This document shows positions 24,414 to 33,692 of a stretch of DNA of 64,000 bases, piece by piece. The stretch is taken from assembly GCA_905221105.1 (NCBI GenBank), contig CAJNBW010000005.1:62001-126000 (forward strand), given 5' to 3'. The DNA is from a bacterium (GTDB taxonomy: Bacteria > Bacillota > Bacilli > Lactobacillales > Streptococcaceae). The notes below the pieces were generated by a model that ran no database searches, was not told the DNA's origin, and saw only the letters and a list, made by a program, of their open reading frames with translations. The first letter of the stretch is position 1. Each line of letters starts with the position of its first letter. A program made the translations under genes and the position numbers.

Positions 24414-24850
24414 CACCTCAAGAAATGTGGAATGCCTACAAGCAAATCAACCCCTCTATCGGAGATGAGATAGATGCCTGGGCTTTTGGAGTGGAAGCTG
24501 ATCTCTTGGCCGACTTGGTTCTAAGAGGCGAAAAGACTGCAACAGCATCAGTCTACGACCTCTACGCACTAGAAGACGCACCCCTTCCACAAAAAGGGAC
24601 CTTTGATGTCATTTTAGACAGTCAAAATCAGGCTGTCTGCATTGTTGAAATTACAAAGGTTTCTGTTGAACCCTTTCATCAAGTTTCTGCTGACCATGCC
24701 TTCAAAGAAGGTGAGGGAGACAAATCTTTAGCATATTGGCGTCAGGTTCATGAGGACTGTTTCTCCGAGTGGCTGAGAGAGGCAGGACTAACTTTTACAC
24801 CTGACAGCAAGGTAGTTTTAGAAGAATTTCGCAAGGTCTACCCTCTGTAG
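24410..24850 (+). CDS. ASCH domain protein
   Basis: A 146-residue protein of the ASCH (PUA-like) superfamily. Recognised by WAFGVEADLLADLVLRGEKTATAS near the N-terminus (the GxKxxT pocket motif) and DKSLAYWRQVHEDCFSEWL in the C-terminal half. ASCH proteins bind RNA or modified nucleotides, and some are ribonucleases or amidohydrolases acting on modified cytidine. The activity here is unknown. It is translationally coupled to the PEP-like gene (ATGA overlap, SD AAGGAG). Confidence 0.85.
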   Translation: MTPQEMWNAYKQINPSIGDEIDAWAFGVEADLLADLVLRGEKTATASVYDLYALEDAPLPQKGTFDVILDSQNQAVCIVEITKVSVEPFHQVSADHAFKEGEGDKSLAYWRQVHEDCFSEWLREAGLTFTPDSKVVLEEFRKVYPL

Positions 24851-24866
24851 ACAGATAATAGAAGGA

Positions 24867-24905
24867 AGAAAGTTTTGGAAATTACCGTCCAATCCTTTCT
24901 TCTTA
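24867..24905 (+). terminator. Hairpin between ASCH gene and pepN
   Basis: AAGAAAG...TTGGA pairs with TCCAA...CTTTCTT, a long interrupted stem but with a weak T-run. It may terminate the upstream operon. Confidence 0.4.
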
Positions 24906-24914
24906 GGCAAAACA

Positions 24915-24923
24915 TGATATAAT
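24915..24923 (+). promoter_or_regulatory. Extended -10 promoter of pepN
   Basis: TGA followed by TATAAT (24918-24923). The leader contains a small palindrome AAGAGCT/AGCTCTT (about 24937-24955) before SD AGGAGA. Confidence 0.6.
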
Positions 24924-24974
24924 AAGTTTGTTTGAAGAAGAGCTCTAGCTCTTAAACTTAGATAGGAGAAAATT

Positions 24975-27521
24975 ATGCAAGCAGTTGAACATTTTATTAA
25001 GCAATTTGTTCCTGAACACTATGATTTATTTTTAGACTTGAGTCGTGAGACCAAGACTTTTTCTGGGAAGGTGACCATCACTGGTCAAGCACAGAGTGAC
25101 CGTATTTCCCTTCATCAAAAAGACTTGGAAATTGCTTCTGTAGAAGTTGCAGGTCAAGCTCGTCCATTTACAGTTGACCATGACAATGAAGCCCTTCATA
25201 TCGAATTGGCTGAGGCTGGTCAAGTTGAAGTGGTTCTTGCCTTTTCTGGTAAAATCACAGACAACATGACAGGGATTTACCCTTCATACTATACAGTTGA
25301 TGGAGTGAAGAAGGAAGTCTTGTCAACTCAGTTCGAGAGCCATTTTGCGCGTGAAGCTTTCCCATGTGTGGATGAACCTGAAGCCAAAGCAACCTTTGAC
25401 CTCTCTCTTCGTTTTGATCAAGCAGAAGGTGAATTGGCCTTGTCAAATATGCCAGAAATCGATGTTGAAAACCGCAAGGAAACAGGTATCTGGAAGTTCG
25501 AGACAACACCTCGCATGTCTTCTTACTTGTTGGCCTTTGTTGCTGGTGATTTACAAGGAGTAACGGCTAAAACTAAAAACGGTACCCTCGTAGGTGTCTA
25601 CTCAACCAAAGCCCACCCACTATCTAACCTTGATTTCTCACTAGACATCGCTGTTCGCTCTATCGAGTTCTACGAAGATTACTATGGAGTTAAGTACCCA
25701 ATACCTCAATCTCTCCACATCGCCCTTCCTGACTTCTCATCTGGAGCTATGGAAAACTGGGGTCTTGTGACCTACCGTGAAGTTTACTTGGTTGTCGATG
25801 AGAATTCTACATTTGCCAGTCGTCAACAAGTTGCCCTCGTTGTGGCACATGAATTGGCTCACCAATGGTTTGGTAACCTTGTTACTATGAAATGGTGGGA
25901 TGACCTTTGGCTCAATGAAAGCTTTGCCAACATGATGGAGTACGTCTGTGTGGATGCTATTGAACCAAGCTGGAATATCTTTGAAGATTTCCAAACAGGT
26001 GGTGTTCCGTCTGCCTTGAAACGTGATGCGACTGATGGTGTTCAGTCTGTTCACGTTGAAGTCAAACACCCAGATGAAATCAATACGCTCTTTGACGGTG
26101 CTATCGTCTATGCTAAAGGAAGCCGTCTCATGCACATGCTTCGTCGTTGGTTAGGAGATGCCGATTTCGCTAGAGGTTTGCACGCTTACTTTGAAAAACA
26201 CCAATACAGCAACACGATTGGCCGTGACCTTTGGGATGCCCTTGGTCAAGCGTCAGGCCGTGATGTCGCAGCCTTCATGGATTCTTGGTTGGAACAACCT
26301 GGTTACCCAGTACTTACTGTTAAAGTTGAAAATGATGTCTTGAAGATTTCACAAAAACAATTCTTCATCGGTGAGCACGAAGATAAGAACCGCCTCTGGG
26401 TGGTGCCACTCAACAGCAACTGGAAAGGACTGCCAGATACACTTGAAACTGAAAGTATCGAAATCCCTGGCTACGCAGCTCTTCTTGCTGAAAACAAAAC
26501 AGCTCTTCGCCTCAATACTGAAAATACAGCCCACTACATTACAGACTATCAAGGAGACTTGCTAGATGCTATTCTTGCTGATCTAGTTGAGCTTGATAAC
26601 ACAAGCAAACTGCAAATCGTCCAAGAACGTCGTCTGCTTGCTGAAGCAGGGCACATTTCTTATGCAGACTTGCTTCCAGTCCTTGATAAACTTGCTAAGG
26701 AAGAATCTTACCTTGTCGTTTCAGCTGTTTCTGAAGTCATTTCTGCCCTTGAGCGCTTTATCGATGAAGGAACAGAAGCTGAAAGAGCCTTCAAAGCCTT
26801 GGTTGCTAAATTGGCTCGTCATAACTATGACCGTCTTGGTTTTGAAGCTAAAGATGGTGAATCAGATGAGGATGAATTGGTTCGTCAGCTGGCTGTTTCT
26901 ATGATGATTCGCTCAAATGATGCAGAAGCTAGTCAAGTCGCTAGCCAAATCTTCGCAACACACAAGGAGAAGCTTGCAGGACTCCCAGCAGCAATTCGCT
27001 CACAAGTTCTGATCAATGAGATGAAACATCATGAGACCAAAGACTTGTTAGCACTTTATCTTGATACTTATACGCACGCAACAGATGCTGTCTTTAAACG
27101 TCAGTTGGCAGCTGCTCTTGCCTATAGTAAAGATGCGGACAATATCCAAACCTTGATTGCTGTTTGGAAGGACAAATTTGTGGTCAAACCACAAGACTTG
27201 TCAGCTTGGTATTACCAATTCCTAGCTCATCAAGCAACTCAGGAAATGGCTTGGTCTTGGGCTCGTGAAAACTGGGCTTGGATTAAGGCAGCTCTTGGTG
27301 GGGATATGAGCTTTGATAGCTTTGTTATCCTTCCTGCTCACGTATTTAAGACTCAGCAACGCTTGGCGGAATACAAGGAATTCTTTGAGCCACAACTTTC
27401 TGATCTTGCTCTTAGCCGTAATATCGGTATGGGAATCAAGGAAATTGCAGCGCGTGTTGACTTGATTAACCGTGAAAAAGCTGCAGTGGAAGCAGTTGTT
27501 CTTCAATACGGAACTAAATAA
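24975..27521 (+). CDS. pepN: Aminopeptidase N (lysyl aminopeptidase)
   Basis: A cytoplasmic M1-family zinc metallopeptidase that removes N-terminal residues from imported peptides. It has 848 residues. The exopeptidase motif GAMEN is at about residue 257. The zinc site HELAHQWFGN begins at about 291, with the third ligand Glu in NESFANMMEY. The C-terminal about 400 residues form the helical ERAP1-like domain. No signal peptide is visible. Codon use is strongly biased towards preferred codons, consistent with high expression. It is a monocistronic gene. Confidence 0.97.
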   Translation: MQAVEHFIKQFVPEHYDLFLDLSRETKTFSGKVTITGQAQSDRISLHQKDLEIASVEVAGQARPFTVDHDNEALHIELAEAGQVEVVLAFSGKITDNMTGIYPSYYTVDGVKKEVLSTQFESHFAREAFPCVDEPEAKATFDLSLRFDQAEGELALSNMPEIDVENRKETGIWKFETTPRMSSYLLAFVAGDLQGVTAKTKNGTLVGVYSTKAHPLSNLDFSLDIAVRSIEFYEDYYGVKYPIPQSLHIALPDFSSGAMENWGLVTYREVYLVVDENSTFASRQQVALVVAHELAHQWFGNLVTMKWWDDLWLNESFANMMEYVCVDAIEPSWNIFEDFQTGGVPSALKRDATDGVQSVHVEVKHPDEINTLFDGAIVYAKGSRLMHMLRRWLGDADFARGLHAYFEKHQYSNTIGRDLWDALGQASGRDVAAFMDSWLEQPGYPVLTVKVENDVLKISQKQFFIGEHEDKNRLWVVPLNSNWKGLPDTLETESIEIPGYAALLAENKTALRLNTENTAHYITDYQGDLLDAILADLVELDNTSKLQIVQERRLLAEAGHISYADLLPVLDKLAKEESYLVVSAVSEVISALERFIDEGTEAERAFKALVAKLARHNYDRLGFEAKDGESDEDELVRQLAVSMMIRSNDAEASQVASQIFATHKEKLAGLPAAIRSQVLINEMKHHETKDLLALYLDTYTHATDAVFKRQLAAALAYSKDADNIQTLIAVWKDKFVVKPQDLSAWYYQFLAHQATQEMAWSWARENWAWIKAALGGDMSFDSFVILPAHVFKTQQRLAEYKEFFEPQLSDLALSRNIGMGIKEIAARVDLINREKAAVEAVVLQYGTK

Positions 27522-27587
27522 TCAAAATAAAACTCAGCTATCTCATGTAAAATGCAGAGAGTTGAGTTTTTTTTAAGGCAAATTTGG

Positions 27588-27600
27588 TATAATGGTTTTA
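27588..27600 (+). promoter_or_regulatory. Extended -10 promoter of ciaRH
   Basis: TTGGTATAATGG upstream of SD AAGGAGGA and ATG 27618. A TTTAAG half site lies about 15 bases upstream, but the second half is degenerate (TTTGGT), so direct CiaR autoregulation is only possible. Confidence 0.6.
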
Positions 27601-27617
27601 ATAAGGAGGAGTTTCTC

Positions 27618-28292
27618 ATGATAAAAATCTTATTAGTTGAGGATGACCTAGGTCTGTCAAATTCAGTATTTGACTTTTTAGACGATTTTGCGGATGTCAT
27701 GCAGGTATTTGATGGAGAAGAAGGTCTCTACGAAGCTGAAAGTGGCGTCTATGATTTGATTTTGCTCGATTTGATGTTACCTGAAAAAAATGGTTTCCAA
27801 GTCTTGAAAGAATTGCGTGAAAAGGGAATTACAACTCCAGTTCTGATCATGACTGCCAAGGAAAGTTTGGATGATAAGGGACATGGATTTGAACTGGGAG
27901 CAGATGATTATCTGACCAAACCTTTCTACCTAGAAGAACTTAAAATGCGGATTCAGGCCCTTCTCAAACGTTCAGGTAAGTTTAATGAAAACACCTTGAC
28001 TTATGGAAATATTGTGGTTAATCTGTCTACAAATACCGTTAAGGTTGAAGATACTCTTGTCGAATTGCTGGGGAAAGAGTTTGATTTACTAGTTTATTTC
28101 CTTCAAAATCAAAATGTTATTTTGCCCAAGACTCAGATTTTTGACCGTCTATGGGGATTTGATAGTGACACAACAATTTCGGTTGTCGAAGTCTATGTTT
28201 CAAAAGTCCGTAAGAAATTAAAAGGAACCACTTTTGCAGAAAATTTGCAAACCTTGCGCAGTGTTGGGTATATTTTAAAAGATGTTCAGTAA
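27618..28292 (+). CDS. ciaR: Response regulator CiaR
   Basis: An OmpR/PhoB-type response regulator of 224 residues. The receiver domain (about 1-120) has the acidic pocket EDD, the phosphorylated Asp in [10 protein letters not shown], the MTAK Thr/Ser and the KPFY Lys. The winged-helix DNA-binding domain (about 125-224) ends [10 protein letters not shown]. In pneumococci CiaR controls competence, beta-lactam tolerance and small csRNAs through TTTAAG-N5-TTTAAG sites. The start at 27618 has the SD AAGGAGGA; the longer frame lacks one. It overlaps ciaH by 11 bases. Confidence 0.95.
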   Translation: MIKILLVEDDLGLSNSVFDFLDDFADVMQVFDGEEGLYEAESGVYDLILLDLMLPEKNGFQVLKELREKGITTPVLIMTAKESLDDKGHGFELGADDYLTKPFYLEELKMRIQALLKRSGKFNENTLTYGNIVVNLSTNTVKVEDTLVELLGKEFDLLVYFLQNQNVILPKTQIFDRLWGFDSDTTISVVEVYVSKVRKKLKGTTFAENLQTLRSVGYILKDVQ

Positions 28293-29616
28293 ACTAAAAA
28301 AAACATGGTATGCGGATGACTTTAGCTACTTTATCCGCAACTTTGGTGTCTTCACCCTGATTTTCTCTACCATGACTCTGATTATTTTACAGGTCATGCA
28401 TTCGAGCCTCTATACTTCGGTGGATGATACGCTCCATGGCTTGAGTAAGAATCCTCAGGCAGTTATTCAGCTTGCGGTAAATAGGGCAACAGAAGAGATT
28501 AAAGATTTAGAGAATGCCGCTACAGATACTAGTAAGACTGAGATAAAACCCAATGTCAGTTCCAATACGGAGGTTATTCTTTTTGATAAGAATTTTACCC
28601 AGCTCCTTTCTGGAAATCGATTTTTGGGCTTGGATAAGATTAAGCTAGAGAAGAAAGAACTAGGCCATATCTATCAAATTCAGGTTTTTAATAGCTATGG
28701 ACAGGAAGAAATCTATCGCATGATCTTGATGGAAACCAATATCAGTTCGGTTTCAACCAATATCAAGTATGCGGCTGTCTTGATTAATACCAGTCAGTTG
28801 GAGCAGGCCAGTCAAAAGCATGAGCAATTGATTGTGGTCGTGATGGCAAGTTTCTGGATTCTGTCTTTGCTTGCCAGTCTCTATCTAGCTAGGGTCAGTG
28901 TTCGTCCTCTACTTGAGAGCATGCAGAAGCAACAGTCCTTTGTGGAAAATGCTAGCCATGAGTTACGAACTCCACTTGCTGTTTTGCAAAATCGCTTAGA
29001 GACCCTTTTTCGTAAGCCAGAAGCTACCATTATGGATGTGAGCGAAAGCATTGCATCGAGTTTGGAAGAAGTCCGAAATATGCGTTTTTTGACGACAAAC
29101 TTGTTGAATTTGGCTCGACGAGATGATGGGATTAAGCCGGAACTTGCAGAAGTTCCAACTAGCTTTTTTAACACGACTTTCACTAACTATGAGATGATTG
29201 CTTCTGAAAATGACCGTGTCTTCCGTTTTGAAAATCGCATCCATCGAACGATTGTCACAGACCAGCTTCTCTTGAAGCAGTTGATGACTATCCTATTTGA
29301 TAATGCTGTCAAGTATACTGAAGAGGATGGTGAAATTGATTTTCTTATCTCGGCGACCGATCGCAATCTGTATTTACTGGTTTCTGATAATGGAGTCGGT
29401 ATTTCGACAGAAGATAAAAAGAAAATTTTTGACCGTTTTTATCGAGTAGACAAGGCTAGAACCCGTCAAAAAGGTGGTTTTGGTTTAGGATTATCCCTAG
29501 CTAAGCAAATTGTAGATGCCCTAAAAGGAACCATTACTGTTAAAGATAATAAACCGAAAGGAACAATCTTTGAAGTGAAAATTGCCATCCACACACCATC
29601 TAAAAAGAAAAAATAA
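28282..29616 (+). CDS. ciaH: Sensor histidine kinase CiaH
   Basis: The membrane sensor kinase partner of CiaR, with 444 residues. TM1 is at about 18-38 and TM2 at about 185-205, enclosing an extracytoplasmic sensor domain of about 145 residues. The H-box SHELRTPL carries the phospho-accepting His (about residue 226). The ATPase domain has the N-box LFDNAVKYT and the G-boxes VSDNGVGIS and [14 protein letters not shown]. Changes in this protein are known to raise beta-lactam resistance and block competence. The gene appears intact here. It ends at a bidirectional terminator. Confidence 0.95.
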   Translation: MFSKLKKTWYADDFSYFIRNFGVFTLIFSTMTLIILQVMHSSLYTSVDDTLHGLSKNPQAVIQLAVNRATEEIKDLENAATDTSKTEIKPNVSSNTEVILFDKNFTQLLSGNRFLGLDKIKLEKKELGHIYQIQVFNSYGQEEIYRMILMETNISSVSTNIKYAAVLINTSQLEQASQKHEQLIVVVMASFWILSLLASLYLARVSVRPLLESMQKQQSFVENASHELRTPLAVLQNRLETLFRKPEATIMDVSESIASSLEEVRNMRFLTTNLLNLARRDDGIKPELAEVPTSFFNTTFTNYEMIASENDRVFRFENRIHRTIVTDQLLLKQLMTILFDNAVKYTEEDGEIDFLISATDRNLYLLVSDNGVGISTEDKKKIFDRFYRVDKARTRQKGGFGLGLSLAKQIVDALKGTITVKDNKPKGTIFEVKIAIHTPSKKKK

Positions 29617-29645
29617 AAATATCGCTCCAGATGGGGCGATATTTT
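29617..29645. terminator. Bidirectional terminator between ciaH and the DUF3270 gene
   Basis: AAAATATCGC pairs with GCGATATTTT, with a CC/GG extension in the stem. Symmetric A and T flanks serve both convergent genes. Confidence 0.85.
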
Positions 29646-29649
29646 GGAT

Positions 29650-29937
29650 TTATCTTCTACGTTTTCGTTTGATAATAGATCGTTGAACTTTTAAAACAAG
29701 TAAGCTGGATCCGATTGCTGCAGCAAAGGCAAGAGCAGTTGATAATTTTAATGCTAAAAAGATAAAACTAAAGATAGCAATACAGATACAAAAAACAGCG
29801 ATATTAACAAAAAATAGGATTTCCTTGAGATTGGCATCAGATTGCGCTTCAGGTGTATAATCTTGATAGCGAGGAACTTGATTGTTTAATTCTTCTTGAT
29901 ACTCTACCTCATAGGATTGTAATTTTCTTACGGGCAT
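29650..29937 (-). CDS. DUF3270-type small membrane protein
   Basis: A 95-residue protein with a Gln/Glu/Tyr-rich soluble N-terminus (MPVRKLQSYEVEYQEELNNQ), two membrane helices (about 42-64 and 67-83) and a very basic tail KRSIIKRKRRR that should face the cytoplasm. It matches the streptococcal DUF3270 family of unknown function by pattern. SD AAGGAGAG. The conserved location beside ciaRH is typical for the group. Confidence 0.75.
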   Translation of the reverse strand: MPVRKLQSYEVEYQEELNNQVPRYQDYTPEAQSDANLKEILFFVNIAVFCICIAIFSFIFLALKLSTALAFAAAIGSSLLVLKVQRSIIKRKRRR

Positions 29938-30060
29938 TATTCTCTCCTTAACAGTACATACCTATTTTATCATTTTTTCAGCAGAGAATTATTACAGAAA
30001 GGTTACAATAAGAATAAAGTCCCTTTTCATTTTTAAAGAATAGCTGATTTTGCAGAAATG

Positions 30061-30069
30061 TGGTATAAT
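30061..30069 (+). promoter_or_regulatory. Extended -10 promoter giving a leaderless U32 peptidase mRNA
   Basis: TGG plus TATAAT (30064-30069) ends only 7 bases before ATG 30077, so the transcript should start at or one base before the start codon. Confidence 0.65.
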
Positions 30070-30076
30070 TTTTCTT

Positions 30077-31006
30077 ATGGAAAAGATTATTATTACAGCA
30101 ACTGCTGAAAGTATTGAACAAGTTGAACAACTACTCGAAGCTGGCGTAGACCGTATCTATGTTGGTGAGAAAGATTTTGGCCTTCGTCTGCCAACAACCT
30201 TTAGTCATGATCAATTGCGTGAAATCGCTAAGCTGGTTCATGATGCTGGTAAGGAATTGATTGTTGCAGTCAATGCCCTCATGCACCAAGATATGATGGA
30301 CCGTATCAAGCCTTTCTTAGACTTTTTGGAAGAAATCAAGACAGACTACATTACAATTGGGGATGCAGGTGTCTTTTATGTGGTCAACCGTGATGGTTAT
30401 TCATTTAAGACTATCTACGATGCCTCAACTATGGTAACTAGCAGTCGGCAGATTAACTTCTGGGGACAAAAGGCTGGCGCATCTGAGGCTGTTTTGGCAC
30501 GTGAAATTCCATCTGCTGAGCTCTTCAAGATGCCTGAGATTTTGGAAATTCCTGCTGAAGTGTTGGTCTACGGTGCTAGTGTCATCCATCATTCTAAACG
30601 TCCGCTCTTGCAAAACTACTATAACTTTACGCATATCGATGATGAAAAGACCCGCAAGCGTGACCTTTTCTTGGCAGAGCCAAGTGACCCAGAGAGCCAC
30701 TACTCCATCTTTGAAGACAATCATGGAACCCATATCTTTGCCAACAATGACCTTGATTTGATGACCAAATTGTCAGAATTGGTAGAGCATGGCTTTACTC
30801 ACTGGAAATTAGAAGGACTTTACACTCCGGGACAAAACTTTATTGAGATTGCAAAACTCTTTATCCAAGCGCGTAGCTTGATTCAAGAGGGCAACTTTAG
30901 CCATGACCAAGCCTTCTTGCTGGATGAAGAAGTTCGCAAGTTACACCCTAAAAACCGTTTCCTTGATACAGGATTTTATGACTACGATCCTGACATGGTT
31001 AAATAA
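30077..31006 (+). CDS. Peptidase U32 family protein
   Basis: A 309-residue protein of the U32 family (YrrN/RlhA-related). It begins MEKIIITATAESIEQVEQLLEAGVDRIYVGEKDFGLR and has conserved VNALMHQDM and IGDAGVF segments. The C-terminal four-Cys cluster found in longer U32 members is not visible. U32 proteins include collagenase-like peptidases and RNA hydroxylation enzymes, so the activity is uncertain. The ATG at 30077 has no SD, and the -10 box ends 7 bases upstream, so translation probably starts on a leaderless message. A longer start at 30050 would lie upstream of the -10 and is rejected. Confidence 0.83.
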   Translation: MEKIIITATAESIEQVEQLLEAGVDRIYVGEKDFGLRLPTTFSHDQLREIAKLVHDAGKELIVAVNALMHQDMMDRIKPFLDFLEEIKTDYITIGDAGVFYVVNRDGYSFKTIYDASTMVTSSRQINFWGQKAGASEAVLAREIPSAELFKMPEILEIPAEVLVYGASVIHHSKRPLLQNYYNFTHIDDEKTRKRDLFLAEPSDPESHYSIFEDNHGTHIFANNDLDLMTKLSELVEHGFTHWKLEGLYTPGQNFIEIAKLFIQARSLIQEGNFSHDQAFLLDEEVRKLHPKNRFLDTGFYDYDPDMVK

Positions 31007-31019
31007 AGTAAATCAATAG

Positions 31020-31063
31020 TTGAGAGAAGGAAGATGCAAACATTTCTTCTCTCAATTTTTCTT
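31020..31063 (+). terminator. Terminator of the U32 gene
   Basis: TTGAGAGAAG (31020-31029) pairs with CTTCTCTCAA (31046-31055), followed by five T. Confidence 0.8.
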
Positions 31064-31188
31064 ATTTCTTCATCATTTTCAAAAAATAAGTAGGCTAGGA
31101 TGCTTTGTTTGCTGGGATTTTTAAGAAAAGTAACCTTCTTGTGTTTGAAAATTATCCCATGTTTGCAGGTGCCAAATGGCCCTTTTTT

Positions 31189-31197
31189 TGGTATAAT
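31189..31197 (+). promoter_or_regulatory. Extended -10 promoter giving a leaderless dinG mRNA
   Basis: TGG plus TATAAT (31192-31197) ends 8 bases before ATG 31206. No SD is present. Confidence 0.65.
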
Positions 31198-31205
31198 TTT
31201 TTATA

Positions 31206-33656
31206 ATGAAAACGATTGGTAATCGCTATGTTGTGGTGGATTTAGAGGCAACTAGCACAGGTAGTAAGGCTAAAATTATCCAAGTGGGAATTGTTGTGAT
31301 TGAGGATGGAAAAATCGTCGATCACTATACGACGGATGTCAATCCACATGAACCTTTGGATGCTCATATCAAAGAACTGACAGGATTGACAGACCAACGT
31401 CTAGCGCAAGCACCTGATTTTTCGCAAGTTGCAAGAAAAATCTTTGACTTGGTGGAGGATGGGATTTTTGTAGCCCACAATGTTCAGTTTGATGCCAATC
31501 TCTTGGCGGAAAATTTATTTTTTGAAGGCTATGAACTAAGAAATCCTCGTGTTGACACGGTCGAATTGGCCCAAGTCTTTTTCCCAGAACTGGAAAAATA
31601 TAGTTTGCCGATTTTGTGTCGAGAATTAGGAATTCCTCTAAAACACGCCCACACAGCCCTTTCAGATGCCCAAGCTACTGCGGAATTACTTCTTTTTTTA
31701 CGAGAAAAGATGGCCCAACTTCCTAAAGGTCTTTTGGAACGCTTGCTGGAGATGGCTGACGCTCTCTTATATGAGTCCTACTTGGTTATTGAAGAAATTT
31801 ATCGCAACCAATCTATTCTGACTTCTTCTGACTTGGTCGAAGTTCAAGGGTTATATTTCAAGAAATCTGAAGCTCCCAATGAGCCACGAAAATTATCTCA
31901 GGATTTTTCTAAGAATATTTCTCTGTTGAACCTTGAAGTAAGGGAAGAGCAAGAATGTTTTGCTAAAGAGGTTGGCTTGCTATTGAAGGATGAGCCTGTA
32001 TCATTAATTCAAGCGCCGACAGGGATTGGGAAAACCTATGGCTATCTCTTACCTGCTTTATCTCAAATAAAAGAGCGTCAAATTGTTCTTAGTGTTCCGA
32101 CAAAGATTCTTCAAAATCAAATCATGGAAGAAGAAGGTAAACGTCTCAAGGAAGTATTCCATACAGATATTCATTCTTTAAAGGGGCCACAAAATTACCT
32201 GAAGTTGGATGCCTTTTATCGTTCCTTGCAGGAAAATGATGAAAATCGCTTATTTAGACGCTTTAAAATGCAACTCTTGGTCTGGTTGACGGAGACAGAA
32301 ACAGGGGATTTGGATGAAATCGGGCAACTTTATCGTTACCAACATTTTCTAAGAGATCTTCGTCATGATGGGAATTTATCATCCAAGAGCTTATTTGTGA
32401 CGGAAGATTTTTGGAAACGTAGTCAGGAAAGAGCAGAGACTTGCAAACTTTTAGTGACTAATCATGCCTATCTTGTAACCAGACTTGAAGATAATCCTGA
32501 ATTTGTCAGCGACCGTTTATTGATTATTGATGAAGTCCAAAAAGTTTTGTTGGCCCTAGAAAATCTGCTTCAACAGACCTACGATATCCAGTCTATTATT
32601 GATTTAGTTGATAAGGCTTTAGTAGGAGAAGAAAATAGGATTCAACAACGAATACTAGAAAGTATTCGCTTTGAGTGTCTCTACTTGATAGAACAATTTC
32701 AGTCTGGCAAATCTCGAAAAAATATCTTAGATTCTCTGGCCAATCTCAACCAGTATTTTTCAGAATTAGAAGTAGAAGGCTTTGAGGAGTTGGTTCGCTA
32801 CTTTACAGCTGACCGAGATTACTGGCTTGAAGCAACTGAAACGAGTCAAAAGAAAATCCAGATTTCTTCTACAAAATCAGGCCGAATTCTCCTATCTTCT
32901 TTAGTGCCAAATTCATGTCAAGTCTTGGGAGTGTCGGCCACTCTTGAGATTAGTCAGAGGGTTTCTTTGGCAGACCTTTTAGGCTATCCCGAAGCCAAAT
33001 TTGTCAAGATTGAAGCTCATAAAAAACAGGATCAAGAAGTAGTCTTGGTCAAAGATTTCCCTCTAGTAACAGAAACTTCCATAGAAGTTTACGCCAAAGA
33101 GATAGCTGATTTACTGATGGATGTTCAAGATTTCCAACAACCGATTTTGGTTCTCTTTACTGCTAAAGACATGCTTCTAGCAGTATCGGATTTACTTCCA
33201 GTTAGCCATCTGGCCCAGTATAAAAATGGCGATGTTCATCAACTGAAGAAACGCTTTGAAAAAGGAGAACAACAAATCCTGCTTGGCGCCGCCAGTTTCT
33301 GGGAGGGAGTAGATTTTTCAAGTCATCCTTTTGTGATTCAAGTTGTACCGAGACTTCCTTTCCAAAATCCCCAAGAGCCCTTGACGAAAAAGATCAATCA
33401 AGAACTAATTCAAGAAGGGAAAAATGCCTTTTATGATTATCAATTGCCGATGGCTATTATTCGTTTAAAACAGGCTTTGGGAAGAAGTATGAGACGTGAA
33501 CACCAACGTTCTTTAACCCTCATTCTGGATAGAAGAATTGTCGGAAAACGATACGGCAAGCAAATAGTGACTTCTCTAGCAAAAGAAGCGAGCGTTACAA
33601 CGATCGCTCAATCTGCAGTTAATGAGACTATTGATAGATTTTTAAGTGAACTTTGA
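31206..33656 (+). CDS. dinG: DinG-family exonuclease/helicase
   Basis: An 816-residue two-part protein. The N-terminal DEDDh 3'-5' exonuclease (about 1-165) has VVDLEATSTG, HNVQFDANLL and HTALSDAQAT. The XPD/DinG-like helicase has Walker A APTGIGKTYG (about 268), a DEAH-box variant IIDEVQKV, SFWEGVDF and the arginine-finger motif QALGRSMRR. The four iron-sulfur cysteines of E. coli DinG are not seen, as usual in Firmicutes, where the family acts mainly as a nuclease (family knowledge). It is probably translated from a leaderless message. Confidence 0.93.
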   Translation: MKTIGNRYVVVDLEATSTGSKAKIIQVGIVVIEDGKIVDHYTTDVNPHEPLDAHIKELTGLTDQRLAQAPDFSQVARKIFDLVEDGIFVAHNVQFDANLLAENLFFEGYELRNPRVDTVELAQVFFPELEKYSLPILCRELGIPLKHAHTALSDAQATAELLLFLREKMAQLPKGLLERLLEMADALLYESYLVIEEIYRNQSILTSSDLVEVQGLYFKKSEAPNEPRKLSQDFSKNISLLNLEVREEQECFAKEVGLLLKDEPVSLIQAPTGIGKTYGYLLPALSQIKERQIVLSVPTKILQNQIMEEEGKRLKEVFHTDIHSLKGPQNYLKLDAFYRSLQENDENRLFRRFKMQLLVWLTETETGDLDEIGQLYRYQHFLRDLRHDGNLSSKSLFVTEDFWKRSQERAETCKLLVTNHAYLVTRLEDNPEFVSDRLLIIDEVQKVLLALENLLQQTYDIQSIIDLVDKALVGEENRIQQRILESIRFECLYLIEQFQSGKSRKNILDSLANLNQYFSELEVEGFEELVRYFTADRDYWLEATETSQKKIQISSTKSGRILLSSLVPNSCQVLGVSATLEISQRVSLADLLGYPEAKFVKIEAHKKQDQEVVLVKDFPLVTETSIEVYAKEIADLLMDVQDFQQPILVLFTAKDMLLAVSDLLPVSHLAQYKNGDVHQLKKRFEKGEQQILLGAASFWEGVDFSSHPFVIQVVPRLPFQNPQEPLTKKINQELIQEGKNAFYDYQLPMAIIRLKQALGRSMRREHQRSLTLILDRRIVGKRYGKQIVTSLAKEASVTTIAQSAVNETIDRFLSEL

Positions 33657-33692
33657 TAAATAGTATTGTATGAAAGTATAAGGTTAGTGTAT

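Noticed and set aside
24925..24974. Attenuator in the pepN leader
   Set aside because: The AAGAGCT/AGCTCTT palindrome is small and has no T-run or competing stem.
27570..27600. TTTAAG half site in front of ciaR as a CiaR autoregulatory site
   Set aside because: The second half (TTTGGT) departs from TTTAAG, so by sequence alone it is not a convincing TTTAAG-N5-TTTAAG site.
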